Below are positions 29,781-38,611 of a stretch of DNA of 64,000 nucleotides, in pieces. Made by a program: the position numbers and the translations under genes. How positions within the stretch are numbered: position 1 is the first letter of the stretch; each line of letters opens with the position of its first letter. The notes beneath the pieces are model-generated. The model had not been told where the DNA came from. It was given only the letters and a program-made list of their open reading frames with translations, and did no database searches. Origin of the DNA: Oceanobacillus iheyensis HTE831 (GTDB taxonomy: Bacteria; Bacillota; Bacilli; Bacillales; Amphibacillaceae). Where the stretch lies: contig NC_004193.1 of the NCBI RefSeq assembly GCF_000011245.1, positions 3,140,501 through 3,204,500 on the forward strand, given 5' to 3'.

Positions 29781-30971
29781 TTATATAAGTTTCATTTCTT
29801 GTCCAATTTTTTTGTAAATGGCAATTGCATCATCAAGCATTTCTTTCGTATGCGCTGCAGTAGGCATATTTCTTACTCTACCGGTTCCTCTTGGTACAGT
29901 TGGAAATACGATAGATTTTGCATATACGCCTTCCTCATATAGACGCTTACTAAATTCTTGTGCTTTTTTCTCATCTCCAATAATACAAGGAGTAATTGGA
30001 GTTTCACTTTCCCCAATATCAAAACCTAATTCTTTAAGACCTTGTTTTAGGTAGTCACCGTTTTCCCATAATTTTTCGTTTAGTTCAGTGCTTTCCATTA
30101 ACATTTCAATTGCTCTTTTACTTGCAACTGCATCCGCTGGGGATACTGCCGTAGAGAATAAGAATGGACGTGAACGTACTTTTAGCCAATCAATTAATGA
30201 TTGCTTTCCAGCTACATATCCACCGATAACTCCAATTGCTTTTGATAAAGTTCCCATTTGCATATCTACTTTATCTTGCAAGCCAAAATGTTTAACCGTA
30301 CCTGCACCATCTCCAGTAACACCGGATCCATGCGCATCATCTACATACGTAATCAAGTCAAATTCTTCCGCAATGTCTACAATCTCAGGAAGTTTTGCAA
30401 TATCCCCATCCATTGAGAATACCCCATCTGTAATTACCATAATCTTATTATATTGACCGGACTCTACTGCTTCTTTCGCTTTCTGACGTAAATCATTCAT
30501 ATCAGAATGTTCAAATCGAATGATTTTCGCCTTTGATAAACGACAGCCATCTATAATAGATGCATGATTAAGTGAATCAGACAAAATGGCATCATTTTTA
30601 TCCATAACAGCAGAAATTGCCGCCATATTACAGTTAAAGCCAGATTGGTAAGCAATTGCTGCTTCTGTTCCTTTGAATTGAGCAATTTTCTTTTCTAACT
30701 CAATATGTAAATCTAAAGTACCATTAATGGTTCTTACAGCCCCTGCTCCGACACCGTGAGAATCTATTGCTTTTTTTGCTATTTCTTTCATTTCATTATT
30801 GGTTGCAAGTCCTAGATAATTATTTGAAGATAGGTTGATTAGTTTTTTTCCTTCAATTGTTATCTCAGGTCCATTTGCACCCTGTACTGTATCAATTTCA
30901 TTATATAGTCCGCGATCTTTCAAATCTGAAATGTTTTCTTGTAAAAATTGATCTAATTTACTGCTTGTCAT
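29781..30971 (-). CDS. kbl: Glycine C-acetyltransferase (2-amino-3-ketobutyrate CoA ligase)
   Basis: The 396-residue alpha-oxoamine synthase has its PLP lysine at K244 ([12 protein letters not shown]), with D211 and H214 of [10 protein letters not shown] holding the cofactor. It splits 2-amino-3-ketobutyrate with CoA into glycine and acetyl-CoA. It is the first gene of a two-gene operon with tdh. AAGGAGGATG lies before ATG 30971. The related BioF and HemA enzymes share this fold, but the tdh partner settles the call. Confidence 0.94.
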
Positions 30972-31164
30972 ACTAAATCATCCTCCTTAAGAGTGAGAGA
31001 ATTTATCAACCTCTCTAAGTTTACCATAAACCGATTAAAATGTTTAATTATGCCCTATAGTTACTGTCTATAATTACCTATATAAAATTACGATTTCTAT
31101 ATAGAAAAATCAGTTATTTTCCCTTATAATTTAATTAAGGAAATTATTTTTGGGGGATAGCACC

Positions 31165-31299
31165 ATGAGAAAGATTCTACTTGCATTATTTATTTGTATT
31201 ATTATTACTGTCGGAGTTATTGGTTATAACGGGTTGAGTGATGAGCCAACTGAAGTAATTGAAGAAAAATCAACTCATTCTACCGAAATACAACTTTAA
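31165..31299 (+). CDS. Small single-helix membrane protein, 44 aa
   Basis: An ATG at 31165 follows a GGGGG ribosome site by about eight bases and opens a 44-codon frame. Lys/Arg start it, then a hydrophobic helix spans about residues 4-20 (LLALFICIIITVGVIGY), then an acidic tail. It ends just before a strong terminator at 31326-31363. This complete small transcription unit supports a real gene. It may be a membrane-anchored or secreted small protein; function is unknown. Confidence 0.6.
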   Translation: MRKILLALFICIIITVGVIGYNGLSDEPTEVIEEKSTHSTEIQL

Positions 31300-31325
31300 T
31301 ATAAATCTCTTGTTTTAAAATACCC

Positions 31326-31363
31326 AAAAAGGGAACCTTTATTAAAAAAGGTTCCCTTTTTTC
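31326..31363. terminator. Bidirectional terminator
   Basis: AAAAGGGAACCTTT and AAAGGTTCCCTTTT flank a short AT loop, with A and T runs on both sides, between the 44-aa gene and the convergent LysM gene. Confidence 0.92.
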
Positions 31364-31375
31364 ATTTGACTATGA

Positions 31376-32152
31376 CTATTCTACAATCGTCACGTCAACT
31401 TGTTGTACACCATAGTTATTTGCTTCTTCTTTAGTTGGAACATGAAGATCGATTTTATTTCCGTTAATTGCACTGCCAATATCAGCTGCTGTTGCATAAC
31501 CGTATCCTTCAACATAAACTTCAGAACCTAATGGTATTACATTAGGGTCAACTGCAACAACTTTAGCATTTGGATTGCTATTCAAATCAACACCTGTATA
31601 TGTGACACCAGAACAACCATCACATTTTGCTGTGTATGCTGTTGATGACATAGAGATCGTTTTTCCAGCTGGTGCTGATTCTTCTGTTGATTCAGAAGCA
31701 TTACTTTCTTCCGCTTCTGGTTGAGCCGATGTATTTTGTTCTTTTTGCGGTGTTTCATTGCTCACTTGCTGTGTTTCTTTGTTCGCTTTTGTATCAAGTT
31801 TACCATCGATAGATAACTCTTGACCTATAACAATTAAGTCAGTGGAAAGATTATTCCAATCCTTTAGCTTATCAACCTTTACATCTAACTCATCGCTAAT
31901 ACTTGTTAACGTGTCTCCACGCTCAACTGTATACATATCATTAAGATAAACCATATCCTTTGGATGGATGACAGTTGATTTCAAATCATTTATATCAATT
32001 AAATCTTCTACTGTTGTATCATATTGGTCTGCAATTTCCCAAAGGCTTTCTCCGGGTTTGATTTCATGTTCTGTTGATTCAGCGGAAACTGTGGTTGCAG
32101 CCAAGCCTGTAAATACAATACTTGCTGATAACGCTGCTACTAGTTTTCTCAT
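31376..32152 (-). CDS. yocH: Secreted LysM/3D-domain cell-wall protein (YocH-like)
   Basis: A signal peptide (about residues 1-24, ending AES) is followed by two LysM modules (about 28-72 and 74-112), a Ser/Glu/Gln-rich linker, and a C-terminal 3D domain. The 3D domain starts at SSTAYTAKCDGCSGVT and includes VDPNVIPLGSEVYVEGYG and AADIGSAINGNKIDLHV. YocH-type proteins bind and cleave peptidoglycan; in B. subtilis the gene is WalRK-controlled. I saw single TGTAAC half-sites upstream but no clear paired WalR box. GGAGG precedes ATG 32152. Confidence 0.9.
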   Translation of the reverse strand: MRKLVAALSASIVFTGLAATTVSAESTEHEIKPGESLWEIADQYDTTVEDLIDINDLKSTVIHPKDMVYLNDMYTVERGDTLTSISDELDVKVDKLKDWNNLSTDLIVIGQELSIDGKLDTKANKETQQVSNETPQKEQNTSAQPEAEESNASESTEESAPAGKTISMSSTAYTAKCDGCSGVTYTGVDLNSNPNAKVVAVDPNVIPLGSEVYVEGYGYATAADIGSAINGNKIDLHVPTKEEANNYGVQQVDVTIVE

Positions 32153-32587
32153 CTGATAACCTCCTTCAATTTTGACAACCTCTATCCTATCACAGGGATT
32201 AAGGGAATACAGTTACAGGAGGGTTAAGTGTAAGTTACAAGAATTACGTTATACTCTTAAACTATTACAATTGTAATATAATTGATAACTTCATATACTT
32301 ATATATTCCTAGTATGTCAAAACTTCCTCATTCTAGATATTCTGTAATAATTCGTATTATATATTCAGTGTGGTTTTCATTGTTCTTCTCTCCCGCAATC
32401 ATTATGTTAAGACTTAATCAGTTAAATAAAATAATTAATCGATATGTAGCGAGAATGTTAGCAATTTCAGCAAAAGTAATTCTCTTATATGACACTTTTA
32501 ATTTTCAGTTTGTTATGAATTTTTAACTTGTACTGTATGAAATAAACCATATTTGCTAATGCTAAATACGAGGAGGTGTTTATTAAA
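32153..32587. other. Intergenic region with a 14-bp palindrome
   Basis: This AT-rich gap between divergent genes holds ATTACAATTGTAAT (32264-32277), a perfect palindrome of operator size. No known consensus was matched. A 70-codon frame at 32314 has no ribosome site and is not accepted. Confidence 0.4.
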
Positions 32588-32743
32588 ATGGCAAAAGATG
32601 TGCTTTGTGAAGTGAATAACTGTACGTATTGGGCTGTTGGGAACAAATGCATGGCGGATGCTATTTACGTAGTTAGTCATAAGGGCAGACAGGCATCTAC
32701 TAGTGAAGAGACAGATTGCAAAACGTTCGTACCAAAAATTTAA
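32588..32743 (+). CDS. DUF1540 small Cys-rich protein
   Basis: The 51-residue protein MAKDVLCEVNNCTYW... has the DUF1540 pattern. Four cysteines (C7, C12, C21, C44) could bind a metal. The motif CEVNNCTYWAVGNKC and the ending SEETDCKTF are typical of the family. Family members are common in spore formers and of unknown role. GAGGAGGTG lies nine bases before ATG 32588. A perfect terminator follows at 32778-32820. Confidence 0.88.
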   Translation: MAKDVLCEVNNCTYWAVGNKCMADAIYVVSHKGRQASTSEETDCKTFVPKI

Positions 32744-32777
32744 ACGCAGATTAAACAAGAAATTACTTCTATTTCCG

Positions 32778-32824
32778 TGGCCAATTCCAAATTAGGTAAA
32801 GCCTAATTTGGAATTGGCCATTTT
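32778..32824 (+). terminator. Terminator after DUF1540 gene
   Basis: An almost perfect 19-bp stem (TGGCCAATTCCAAATTAGG pairing with its complement) is followed by TTTT. Confidence 0.9.
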
Positions 32825-32938
32825 ATAAAGCTAATTCAGTCTCAATGTACAATGAAGTACACTAGCTAATGTTATTAATTGTTATATTAAAACAAAAATT
32901 GATTACTTTTTTAAACACCATTTCCCCACTATAAATAA

Positions 32939-33034
32939 AAAAACTGTGTAAGCAGTAAAAGCTTACACATGGAAAGTTAGAATGATCAATCTAAATTCCA
33001 GGTAACCATTTACCTTATACTCACACAGTTTTGT
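32939..33034 (-). other. Nested hairpins with terminator at the ypuA 3' end
   Basis: On the minus strand, AAAACTGTGTGAG is followed by two small hairpins (GGTAAATGGTTACC, and TGGAATTTAGA...TCTAACTTTCCA), then a terminator hairpin GTGTAAGC-TTTTACT-GCTTACAC followed by AGTTTTTTT. The first segment can also pair with the 3' arm of the terminator, closing a three-hairpin cloverleaf-like fold. The terminator itself is clear; the alternative fold is an inference. Confidence 0.6.
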
Positions 33035-33054
33035 ACAACTATACTGTAATTCAA

Positions 33055-33930
33055 TTAGCCAAATAAATTCCCTATGGAACGGAATAAATCTCTAAAGAAG
33101 TTCGCTACCTTATCCCAAAATCCTTCATCAAGCCCAAGATCTTCTGCTTTTTCGACAATCGAATTTGTAATACTATCGAGTTGCTCCTTTACTGCTCCAA
33201 AATCGATTTCCAAGTCCTTCATCTTATCAAATAAGTCCACAAGCATTTGTCGATCTTGTTCACTTAAGTTAATTTCTAATTGATCGAGTTGCTCACTTAC
33301 AATTTGTTCTACATCTTCTCTTGTTGCTGGATTTTGTTCTGCAATCATTTTTTTAATTTCAGTTAATAAATTGCTTACTTCTTCTTGATTAACATCACCA
33401 TTATCAACAAGATCTGTCGCAACATTCAGCTCTTCATTTGCTAATTCCATTCTTTCTTTATCTAATTGCTCTCCCTCTACATCATAGGCTTTATAAATAC
33501 CTGTAAGTGCAGAGTGACCAGAAACTTGCACTGGTGAGACAACATTTACTGTCGCATTTTCAGCTCCAGCAGTTAGCAATGCATTTTCATACATCTCTGC
33601 TGTTACTTCTGTTATATTTTCAGGTGTAACGATGTTAACCTCTAATCCTGCCCCTTGTGATTCTAAGATAATTCCTGCTGATGAATACATGTTTGATCTC
33701 GGGTTACCATTAATGTAGTCTGCGTAATCTTGTCCAGTTACATCATGCTCCTCAACCATTTCTTGATCTGATATTTCCAATAACTCTTTTACCTCTGCAC
33801 GTTGACTATCCGATAGTTTTTCTCCATATATAATGATTGTAGTTGAATCTGCAGATACTGGCATTGCAATACTTACAAACAAGATTAATCCTAAAACAAT
33901 ATACTTCATCATATTTAATGTAGTTTTCAT
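33055..33930 (-). CDS. ypuA: Secreted DUF1002 protein (YpuA-like)
   Basis: The 291-residue protein has a signal peptide (about residues 1-27, ending VSA). A DUF1002 domain follows, with the family motifs TIIIYGEKLSDSQR, NMYSSAGIILESQGAGLEVNIVTPENIT and VVSPVQVSGHSALTGIYKAY. The second half (about 165-291) is helical, acidic and coiled-coil-like, ending in an amphipathic VANFFRDLFRSIGNLFG segment. Function is unknown; B. subtilis YpuA has been tied to cell-envelope stress. A GAGGGG site precedes ATG 33930. Confidence 0.88.
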   Translation of the reverse strand: MKTTLNMMKYIVLGLILFVSIAMPVSADSTTIIIYGEKLSDSQRAEVKELLEISDQEMVEEHDVTGQDYADYINGNPRSNMYSSAGIILESQGAGLEVNIVTPENITEVTAEMYENALLTAGAENATVNVVSPVQVSGHSALTGIYKAYDVEGEQLDKERMELANEELNVATDLVDNGDVNQEEVSNLLTEIKKMIAEQNPATREDVEQIVSEQLDQLEINLSEQDRQMLVDLFDKMKDLEIDFGAVKEQLDSITNSIVEKAEDLGLDEGFWDKVANFFRDLFRSIGNLFG

Positions 33931-34139
33931 TTGTTTTACCCCTCTCTTACAAGCTAATACATCTTATGCTTGTCTCGAAATTATTAGAATTAGATGAGCT
34001 TACTTATATTATACCTCGGATGGAATTAACTGACAGGAATTAAGTACATTTTTTTTGAGCAGATTTCTTTCTTTTTATTTCGGGTTTATGTATATTTAGA
34101 TTGACGAAATAAATCGGCAAGAAAGAAGGTTCGAACATC

Positions 34140-35378
34140 ATTCATAACAATCAAGATGTGAAGCGCAACTTAGTCATCATGTGGTTGGCAAACTTTTTTA
34201 TTAGCGGAAGCATGACAATGGTTGTTCCATTTATCTCCTTATATATTGAGTCTATGGGAGATTTTTCTGAAGGTTACGTACAAACATGGTCAGGGCTAAC
34301 GTTTGCTGTTACATTTATTACAGCTTTTATCTTTTCTCCTATATGGGGAAGAATAGGTGATCGATACGGACGGAAGAAAATCATGATCGCCTCTGCTTTC
34401 GGAATCGGCTTTTCCGTCTTTTTAATGGGGTTTGCCGATACCGTTTGGCAATTATTTCTTTTACGCTTGTTTATGGGAATTGTAACAGGTTTTATTCCTA
34501 TGTCACAAGCTTTTATCGCAACACAGACACCAAAGGAAGTTGCAGGAAAAGTACTTGGAACGCTTCAAACAGGTACAATTACTGGTTCATTAATGGGACC
34601 ATTACTCGGCGGAGCTTTAGCAGATGCATTCGGATATACGAGTACATTTAAATGGGTTGCTATCACTATCTTCATCTCTGGATTGCTCGTATTATTTGGA
34701 GTGAAGGAATTAAAAATGAAGTTCTCCAATAATGAGAACGACACGAAAAAGTATTCTAGAAAAGAAGTATTGCAGCATATTTTACAAAAACCCGTATTAT
34801 TTGTTGTTATGTTATTATCTGCACTTGTTCAAATTGCTCATTTTAGCATACAACCAATTCTTTCATTATTTGTGGCAGAGATTCACGGTCCAGTAAATCT
34901 TGCGTTTTTTGCAGGGATTGCTTTTTCGGCTGCTGGGTTAGGTAATCTTTTAATGGCAAGGCGTTGGGGAATCATCGGTGATAACCACGGTTATGTAAAA
35001 ATACTCATCATTTTGCTATTCGCTGCGGGGTTTGTGTATTTACCAGGAATATTTGTAACAAATATTTGGCAGCTTGTTATTTTACGATTCCTACTTGGCT
35101 TATCTATCGGAGGGATTGTTCCATTACGAATTGCATATATCCGTCAAGAAGCTCCCCTGTCTATGCAAGGAGAAGTTCTTGGTTATAATACGAGCTTACG
35201 ATTTTTAGGTAATATTATTGGACCCGCGTTAGGTGGTACAATTGCTGCTTCTTTTGGGTTTTCTGCTGTATTTATAATAACAAGTATGTTATTAATCTTA
35301 AGTGGAATGATCATGCTTTATGTGTGGTATCGCCATGAATATGAATCAACTAGTTCACACTCCTATTCTTCGAAGTAA
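34140..35378 (+). CDS. MdtG-like MFS efflux transporter, probable AUU or AUC start
   Basis: The protein has twelve membrane helices and the MFS motif A GRIGDRYGRKK after helix 2. A second conserved block, GTLQTGTITGSLMGPLLGG, is the drug-antiporter motif C region. The best conventional start, GTG 34158, has no ribosome site. AAGAAGG lies 7 bases before ATC 34137 and 10 before ATT 34140, in frame with no stop between. Starting at ATT gives an N-terminus a few residues before KRNLVIMW, as I recall for relatives. The listed start is therefore provisional. The exported compounds are unknown. Confidence 0.85.
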   Translation: MHNNQDVKRNLVIMWLANFFISGSMTMVVPFISLYIESMGDFSEGYVQTWSGLTFAVTFITAFIFSPIWGRIGDRYGRKKIMIASAFGIGFSVFLMGFADTVWQLFLLRLFMGIVTGFIPMSQAFIATQTPKEVAGKVLGTLQTGTITGSLMGPLLGGALADAFGYTSTFKWVAITIFISGLLVLFGVKELKMKFSNNENDTKKYSRKEVLQHILQKPVLFVVMLLSALVQIAHFSIQPILSLFVAEIHGPVNLAFFAGIAFSAAGLGNLLMARRWGIIGDNHGYVKILIILLFAAGFVYLPGIFVTNIWQLVILRFLLGLSIGGIVPLRIAYIRQEAPLSMQGEVLGYNTSLRFLGNIIGPALGGTIAASFGFSAVFIITSMLLILSGMIMLYVWYRHEYESTSSHSYSSK

Positions 35379-35394
35379 GAATTATAATCGGTGT

Positions 35395-35417
35395 TTCGAT
35401 ACGTAATACGTATCGAT
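35395..35417. promoter_or_regulatory. 19-bp perfect palindrome downstream of MFS gene
   Basis: CGATACGTAATACGTATCG (35397-35415) is self-complementary apart from its central base and is not followed by a T-run. It could be an operator for the following yuzB-like gene, but no known factor is recognised. Confidence 0.35.
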
Positions 35418-35597
35418 ACAGTCTCAGGATTACTTCTAGCTTTCGAAGTTAGGAAAAAATTACGTTTTCACACATGCTCCAGTTGGATTTTTTGTCAATA
35501 AGTGTGATTCGAACTAGTTCCAAGTTAAATAATTGATTTGTTGTATTAAATATGCTAAAAATAACAAGAAACTATTAATAGAAAGAAAGTGATAGCA

Positions 35598-35843
35598 ATG
35601 GGAATAGTCGTCGTTGAAATTTGTGACGGAAATGCAATCACTACCATAGATATAGAGTCTATCTTAGAGGAAGAATTTCCCGAGGTAGCTGTGCTTACAA
35701 ATGAATGCTTGTCCTTTTGCGGCCTTTGTGCTGTAAGACCCTATGCATTAGTTAATAATAAACGCGTATTTGGCAAAACGCCCGAAGCGTGTTTAGATAA
35801 AATACGTAAGCAAATTAAAGAAGAGCTTGCCGTGTACGAATAA
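35598..35843 (+). CDS. yuzB: YuzB family protein (DUF1450)
   Basis: This 81-residue soluble protein carries the DUF1450 cysteine motif NECLSFCGLCAVRPYALV, resembling a thioredoxin-like ferredoxin fragment. Three clustered cysteines suggest metal or redox binding, but function is unknown. GTG 35589 opens the frame; it belongs to an AAAGTGA ribosome site, so ATG 35598 is preferred. The end of the gene overlaps a terminator (35822-35862) shared with the convergent alcohol dehydrogenase operon. Confidence 0.85.
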   Translation: MGIVVVEICDGNAITTIDIESILEEEFPEVAVLTNECLSFCGLCAVRPYALVNNKRVFGKTPEACLDKIRKQIKEELAVYE

Positions 35844-35863
35844 TACACGACAAGCTCTTTTTT
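35820..35863. terminator. Bidirectional terminator overlapping the yuzB end
   Basis: AAGAGCTTGCCGTGTA pairs with TACACGACAAGCTCTT and is followed by T-runs in both directions. Confidence 0.88.
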
Positions 35864-35889
35864 AATACGACAATTTATTTCCCGGGAAA

Positions 35890-37059
35890 TTACAAACTTG
35901 CCGTATAAATATCGACAGAATCTTGTCTAGTTAGCTTTTTATAATTACCAAATTCTGGTCTAGCGATTACCGTTTTATCTGCCATTTCTTCGACAGAACC
36001 TTCATTAATATCATAATCACTTAACTTAGTTGGAGCGCCAATGCTTGACCAAAATTCTTGAAGCTTATCAATACCTTCAAGTGCAACTTCTTTATCTGAC
36101 TTACCTTGTTCAGCTACATCAAATACTCTTACTGCTAATTGTTTAAAGCGTGGTGCATTCTCTTCATCTAATACATGTCGCATCCACTGAGGGAATAAGA
36201 TTGCCAAACCACCCCCATGCGGAATATCATGCACAGCTGAAACCGCATGCTCTAAATTATGGGTTGCCCAGTCACCATGATAGCCTAAATTCAGCATGTT
36301 ATTTAATGCTAAAGTTCCACCTAACATAGCTGTTGATCGATACTCATAGTTTTCTGGATCGTCTAATAGTTTAGGTCCAGTATCTATCATTGTTAATAAT
36401 ATCCCTTCGCACCAGCGGTCTTGTATTGGGGTATTTGTTGTATGATGGAAATAATGCTCTAATACGTGAGACATCATATCAACAATACCGTATATCGTTT
36501 GATCACGAGGCACAGAAAATGTATGAACAGGGTCTAATATAGAAAACTTCGGAAATGAGTATGGAGAGCCCCAACCATGTTTTTCATTGGTTTCCCAATT
36601 CGTTATAACCGATCCAGCATTCATTTCAGAACCAGTTGCTGCTAATGTAAGTATTGTACCAAACGGCAAAGCACCTTCTGCCTTTTCTTTTTTCGTAACA
36701 ACATCCCACATATCAGCCTCAGTTACTGCACCTACTGCAATTGCTTTCGTACAATCAATCGTACTGCCGCCACCGACTGCTAATATAAAATCAATGGATT
36801 CTTGACGACAAATTTCTACACCTTTTCGAACAGTAGAAATTCGTGGGTTTGGCTCAACACCTGATAATTCAAATACAGCTGCTTCTATTTTTCCAAGTTC
36901 GGCAAGAACATTATCATAAATACCATTACGCTTTATACTTCCTCCGCCATAAACAATCAATACACGTTTTCCAAAAGGTTCAACCTGTTTTGAAAGTTGT
37001 TCAATCTGTCCTTTACCAAAAATTAGTTTGGTCGGATTTTGATACACAAAATTATCCAT
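35890..37059 (-). CDS. Iron-containing alcohol dehydrogenase (butanol dehydrogenase, YugJ/YugK type)
   Basis: The 389-residue type III alcohol dehydrogenase begins with the BDH-type [13 protein letters not shown]. It has the cofactor loop [25 protein letters not shown], and Fe-binding His residues in [10 protein letters not shown] and the [16 protein letters not shown] block. It reduces aldehydes with NAD(P)H. It is last in a run of five minus-strand genes, starting 22 bp after ridA. GAGGAGG precedes ATG 37059. The physiological aldehyde is unknown. Confidence 0.92.
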   Translation of the reverse strand: MDNFVYQNPTKLIFGKGQIEQLSKQVEPFGKRVLIVYGGGSIKRNGIYDNVLAELGKIEAAVFELSGVEPNPRISTVRKGVEICRQESIDFILAVGGGSTIDCTKAIAVGAVTEADMWDVVTKKEKAEGALPFGTILTLAATGSEMNAGSVITNWETNEKHGWGSPYSFPKFSILDPVHTFSVPRDQTIYGIVDMMSHVLEHYFHHTTNTPIQDRWCEGILLTMIDTGPKLLDDPENYEYRSTAMLGGTLALNNMLNLGYHGDWATHNLEHAVSAVHDIPHGGGLAILFPQWMRHVLDEENAPRFKQLAVRVFDVAEQGKSDKEVALEGIDKLQEFWSSIGAPTKLSDYDINEGSVEEMADKTVIARPEFGNYKKLTRQDSVDIYTASL

Positions 37060-37080
37060 ACTATTCCTCCTCTACTTTAC

Positions 37081-37458
37081 CTATTTCACGTATGCAACAA
37101 GGTCCATTTCAATTAATACGTCCTTCGGCAAACGACTAACTTCAACTGTTGCTCTTGCTGGGTATGGTTCCTGTAAATATTTTCCGTATATTTCATTAAC
37201 AACTTTAAAGTCTTCCATCGATGATAGATAGATAGTAAATTTAACTGCATGTTCAAAAGTTGTTTCTGCCTTTGTTAAAATAGCTTCTAGATTACTTAAT
37301 ACTTGCTTCGTTTGATTTTCAATTCCTTCTTCCACGTTACCAGTAGCTGGATTAATTGGAATTTGCCCGGAAATATAAAGAAAATCACCGGCTTGAATTG
37401 CTTGAGAGTATGGTCCAATAGCAGCTGGTGCTTTCTCTGTTTGAATTGCTTTTCTCAT
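37081..37458 (-). CDS. ridA: RidA family enamine/imine deaminase (YabJ-like)
   Basis: The 125-residue protein matches RidA in full: GPYSQAIQAGDFLYISGQIPINPATG with the substrate-binding region, and YPARATVEVSRLPKDVLIEMDLVAYVK, where the Arg binds the carboxylate. The trimer hydrolyses reactive 2-aminoacrylate made by PLP enzymes. GAGGAGGAG precedes ATG 37458. It lies in a minus-strand run between a lysozyme-like gene and an alcohol dehydrogenase gene. Confidence 0.93.
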   Translation of the reverse strand: MRKAIQTEKAPAAIGPYSQAIQAGDFLYISGQIPINPATGNVEEGIENQTKQVLSNLEAILTKAETTFEHAVKFTIYLSSMEDFKVVNEIYGKYLQEPYPARATVEVSRLPKDVLIEMDLVAYVK

Positions 37459-37496
37459 TTCTTCTCCTCCTCAAACATATGGTTTATTTCATCATA

Positions 37497-38162
37497 TCAG
37501 TTTCCGATCTGTCTTTCTATCGCAAGTCTATAATCCATTACAGAGGATACATAATAAATATCTCCATAGCATGCTTCCAGTTCTTTTGCTTCTTCTCGCC
37601 TACACGTATAGATGGAATTATCTCTTCCTGACTGATCATACATTTTTTGCGAAAAAGTTATAGCTGCTTCTTGTGTGTATTCCCCACCACTATCTTGTAC
37701 AAACTCGATAAATCCATGTCCAAAATTATACGCTTGTACAGCCAATTCAATATCGCCGTTAGCTTTATCCAAGGCCAGCGCAAAAAATGATACACCTTGT
37801 TGTATGGACAAGTCCGGGTCTTTTATACAGTTTCGCTCTCCACACAAACTCTCAGACGATTGCATTGGGTCTAATCCTCTTCCACCCGATTCCTGCATCA
37901 TCATCGCAAGTATAACTGGTGTATGTTCTTCTATTCCATTCTGTTTGGCGTATCTACTAACTATCGAGTGATACTCCCAAATGTTTTCACTAATTTCTGG
38001 TAGCGCGTCTTTTTGCATCGGGCCTGGAGCATCTCTCGTATGATGACTTTCAATGTAATTCGTAATCCAAGATAACACGATTAATGATAAAATAAGTAGA
38101 AGACTAATTCCGAATAGTTGTTTTGTCGTATATTTCCACTTCTTAGAAGTCTTTCTATTCAA
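37497..38162 (-). CDS. Membrane-anchored lysozyme-like protein
   Basis: One N-terminal membrane helix (about residues 14-34) is followed by an extracytoplasmic lysozyme-like domain (PF13702 type, as in the N-terminal half of CwlT). Features are the catalytic Glu in MMQESGGRG, MQSSES, and the AVQAYNFGHGFIEF motif. Cysteines C94 and C99 in SLCGERNC may form a disulfide. The start is TTG 38162, supported by GGAG eight bases upstream. It is cotranscribed with the upstream membrane protein (13-bp gap). The role is probably peptidoglycan remodelling. Confidence 0.88.
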   Translation of the reverse strand: MNRKTSKKWKYTTKQLFGISLLLILSLIVLSWITNYIESHHTRDAPGPMQKDALPEISENIWEYHSIVSRYAKQNGIEEHTPVILAMMMQESGGRGLDPMQSSESLCGERNCIKDPDLSIQQGVSFFALALDKANGDIELAVQAYNFGHGFIEFVQDSGGEYTQEAAITFSQKMYDQSGRDNSIYTCRREEAKELEACYGDIYYVSSVMDYRLAIERQIGN

Positions 38163-38175
38163 CCTTCATTCTCCT

Positions 38176-38586
38176 TCATGTTTTGTAACTATGCTGTCGA
38201 AATACCCCGATGGAAAATCCGTAAATAAGATGTCCGATTATCCATAAAATAATAGCGTAGCCATCATAAAGTTCTGGGGTACGATCAGATAAAGCAGTAG
38301 TTGGATAAATTAATAAACCGATAACCCCACTTATACTTACATATGCCCAAAGTTTACATTCTAAATTCCATAAACGAAGAAAGAAAAATAACATATAAAC
38401 CAAGACAACTGATACAACAATATGATAACTAAATTCTAAGATTGGTGGATGTTGCCATTCACCTATTATCGGGAAATAATCAATATTCATCAGTAAGGTA
38501 TAAACTGGGATATTTGTAATTAATTGGCATAAATAGAAAAACAAACCGATAATACTTCCAGAAATAATCCCAATGAATAAAAGCAT
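38176..38586 (-). CDS. Hypothetical membrane protein, four helices
   Basis: This 136-residue protein has four predicted membrane helices (about residues 3-25, 50-70, 79-97 and 111-128). A conserved-looking polar loop SDRTPELYDG lies between helices 3 and 4. It vaguely recalls YagU-type inner-membrane proteins, but I do not recognise it with certainty. GGGAG precedes ATG 38586. It lies between MATE and lysozyme-like genes with 25-bp and 13-bp gaps. Confidence 0.7.
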   Translation of the reverse strand: MLLFIGIISGSIIGLFFYLCQLITNIPVYTLLMNIDYFPIIGEWQHPPILEFSYHIVVSVVLVYMLFFFLRLWNLECKLWAYVSISGVIGLLIYPTTALSDRTPELYDGYAIILWIIGHLIYGFSIGVFRQHSYKT

Positions 38587-38611
38587 TTTTTCCTACTCTC
38601 CCATTTGTTAT

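Noticed and set aside
32160..32260. WalR operator upstream of yocH-like gene
   Set aside because: Only scattered TGTAAC half-sites; no TGTWAH-N5-TGTWAH pair was found.
32314..32526. 70-codon frame upstream of DUF1540 gene
   Set aside because: No ribosome site, hydrophobic AT-rich composition, no family resemblance.
32939..33034. tRNA gene
   Set aside because: The fold is cloverleaf-like, but it lacks the conserved TTCRANY loop, D-loop GG, a sensible anticodon arm and normal length.
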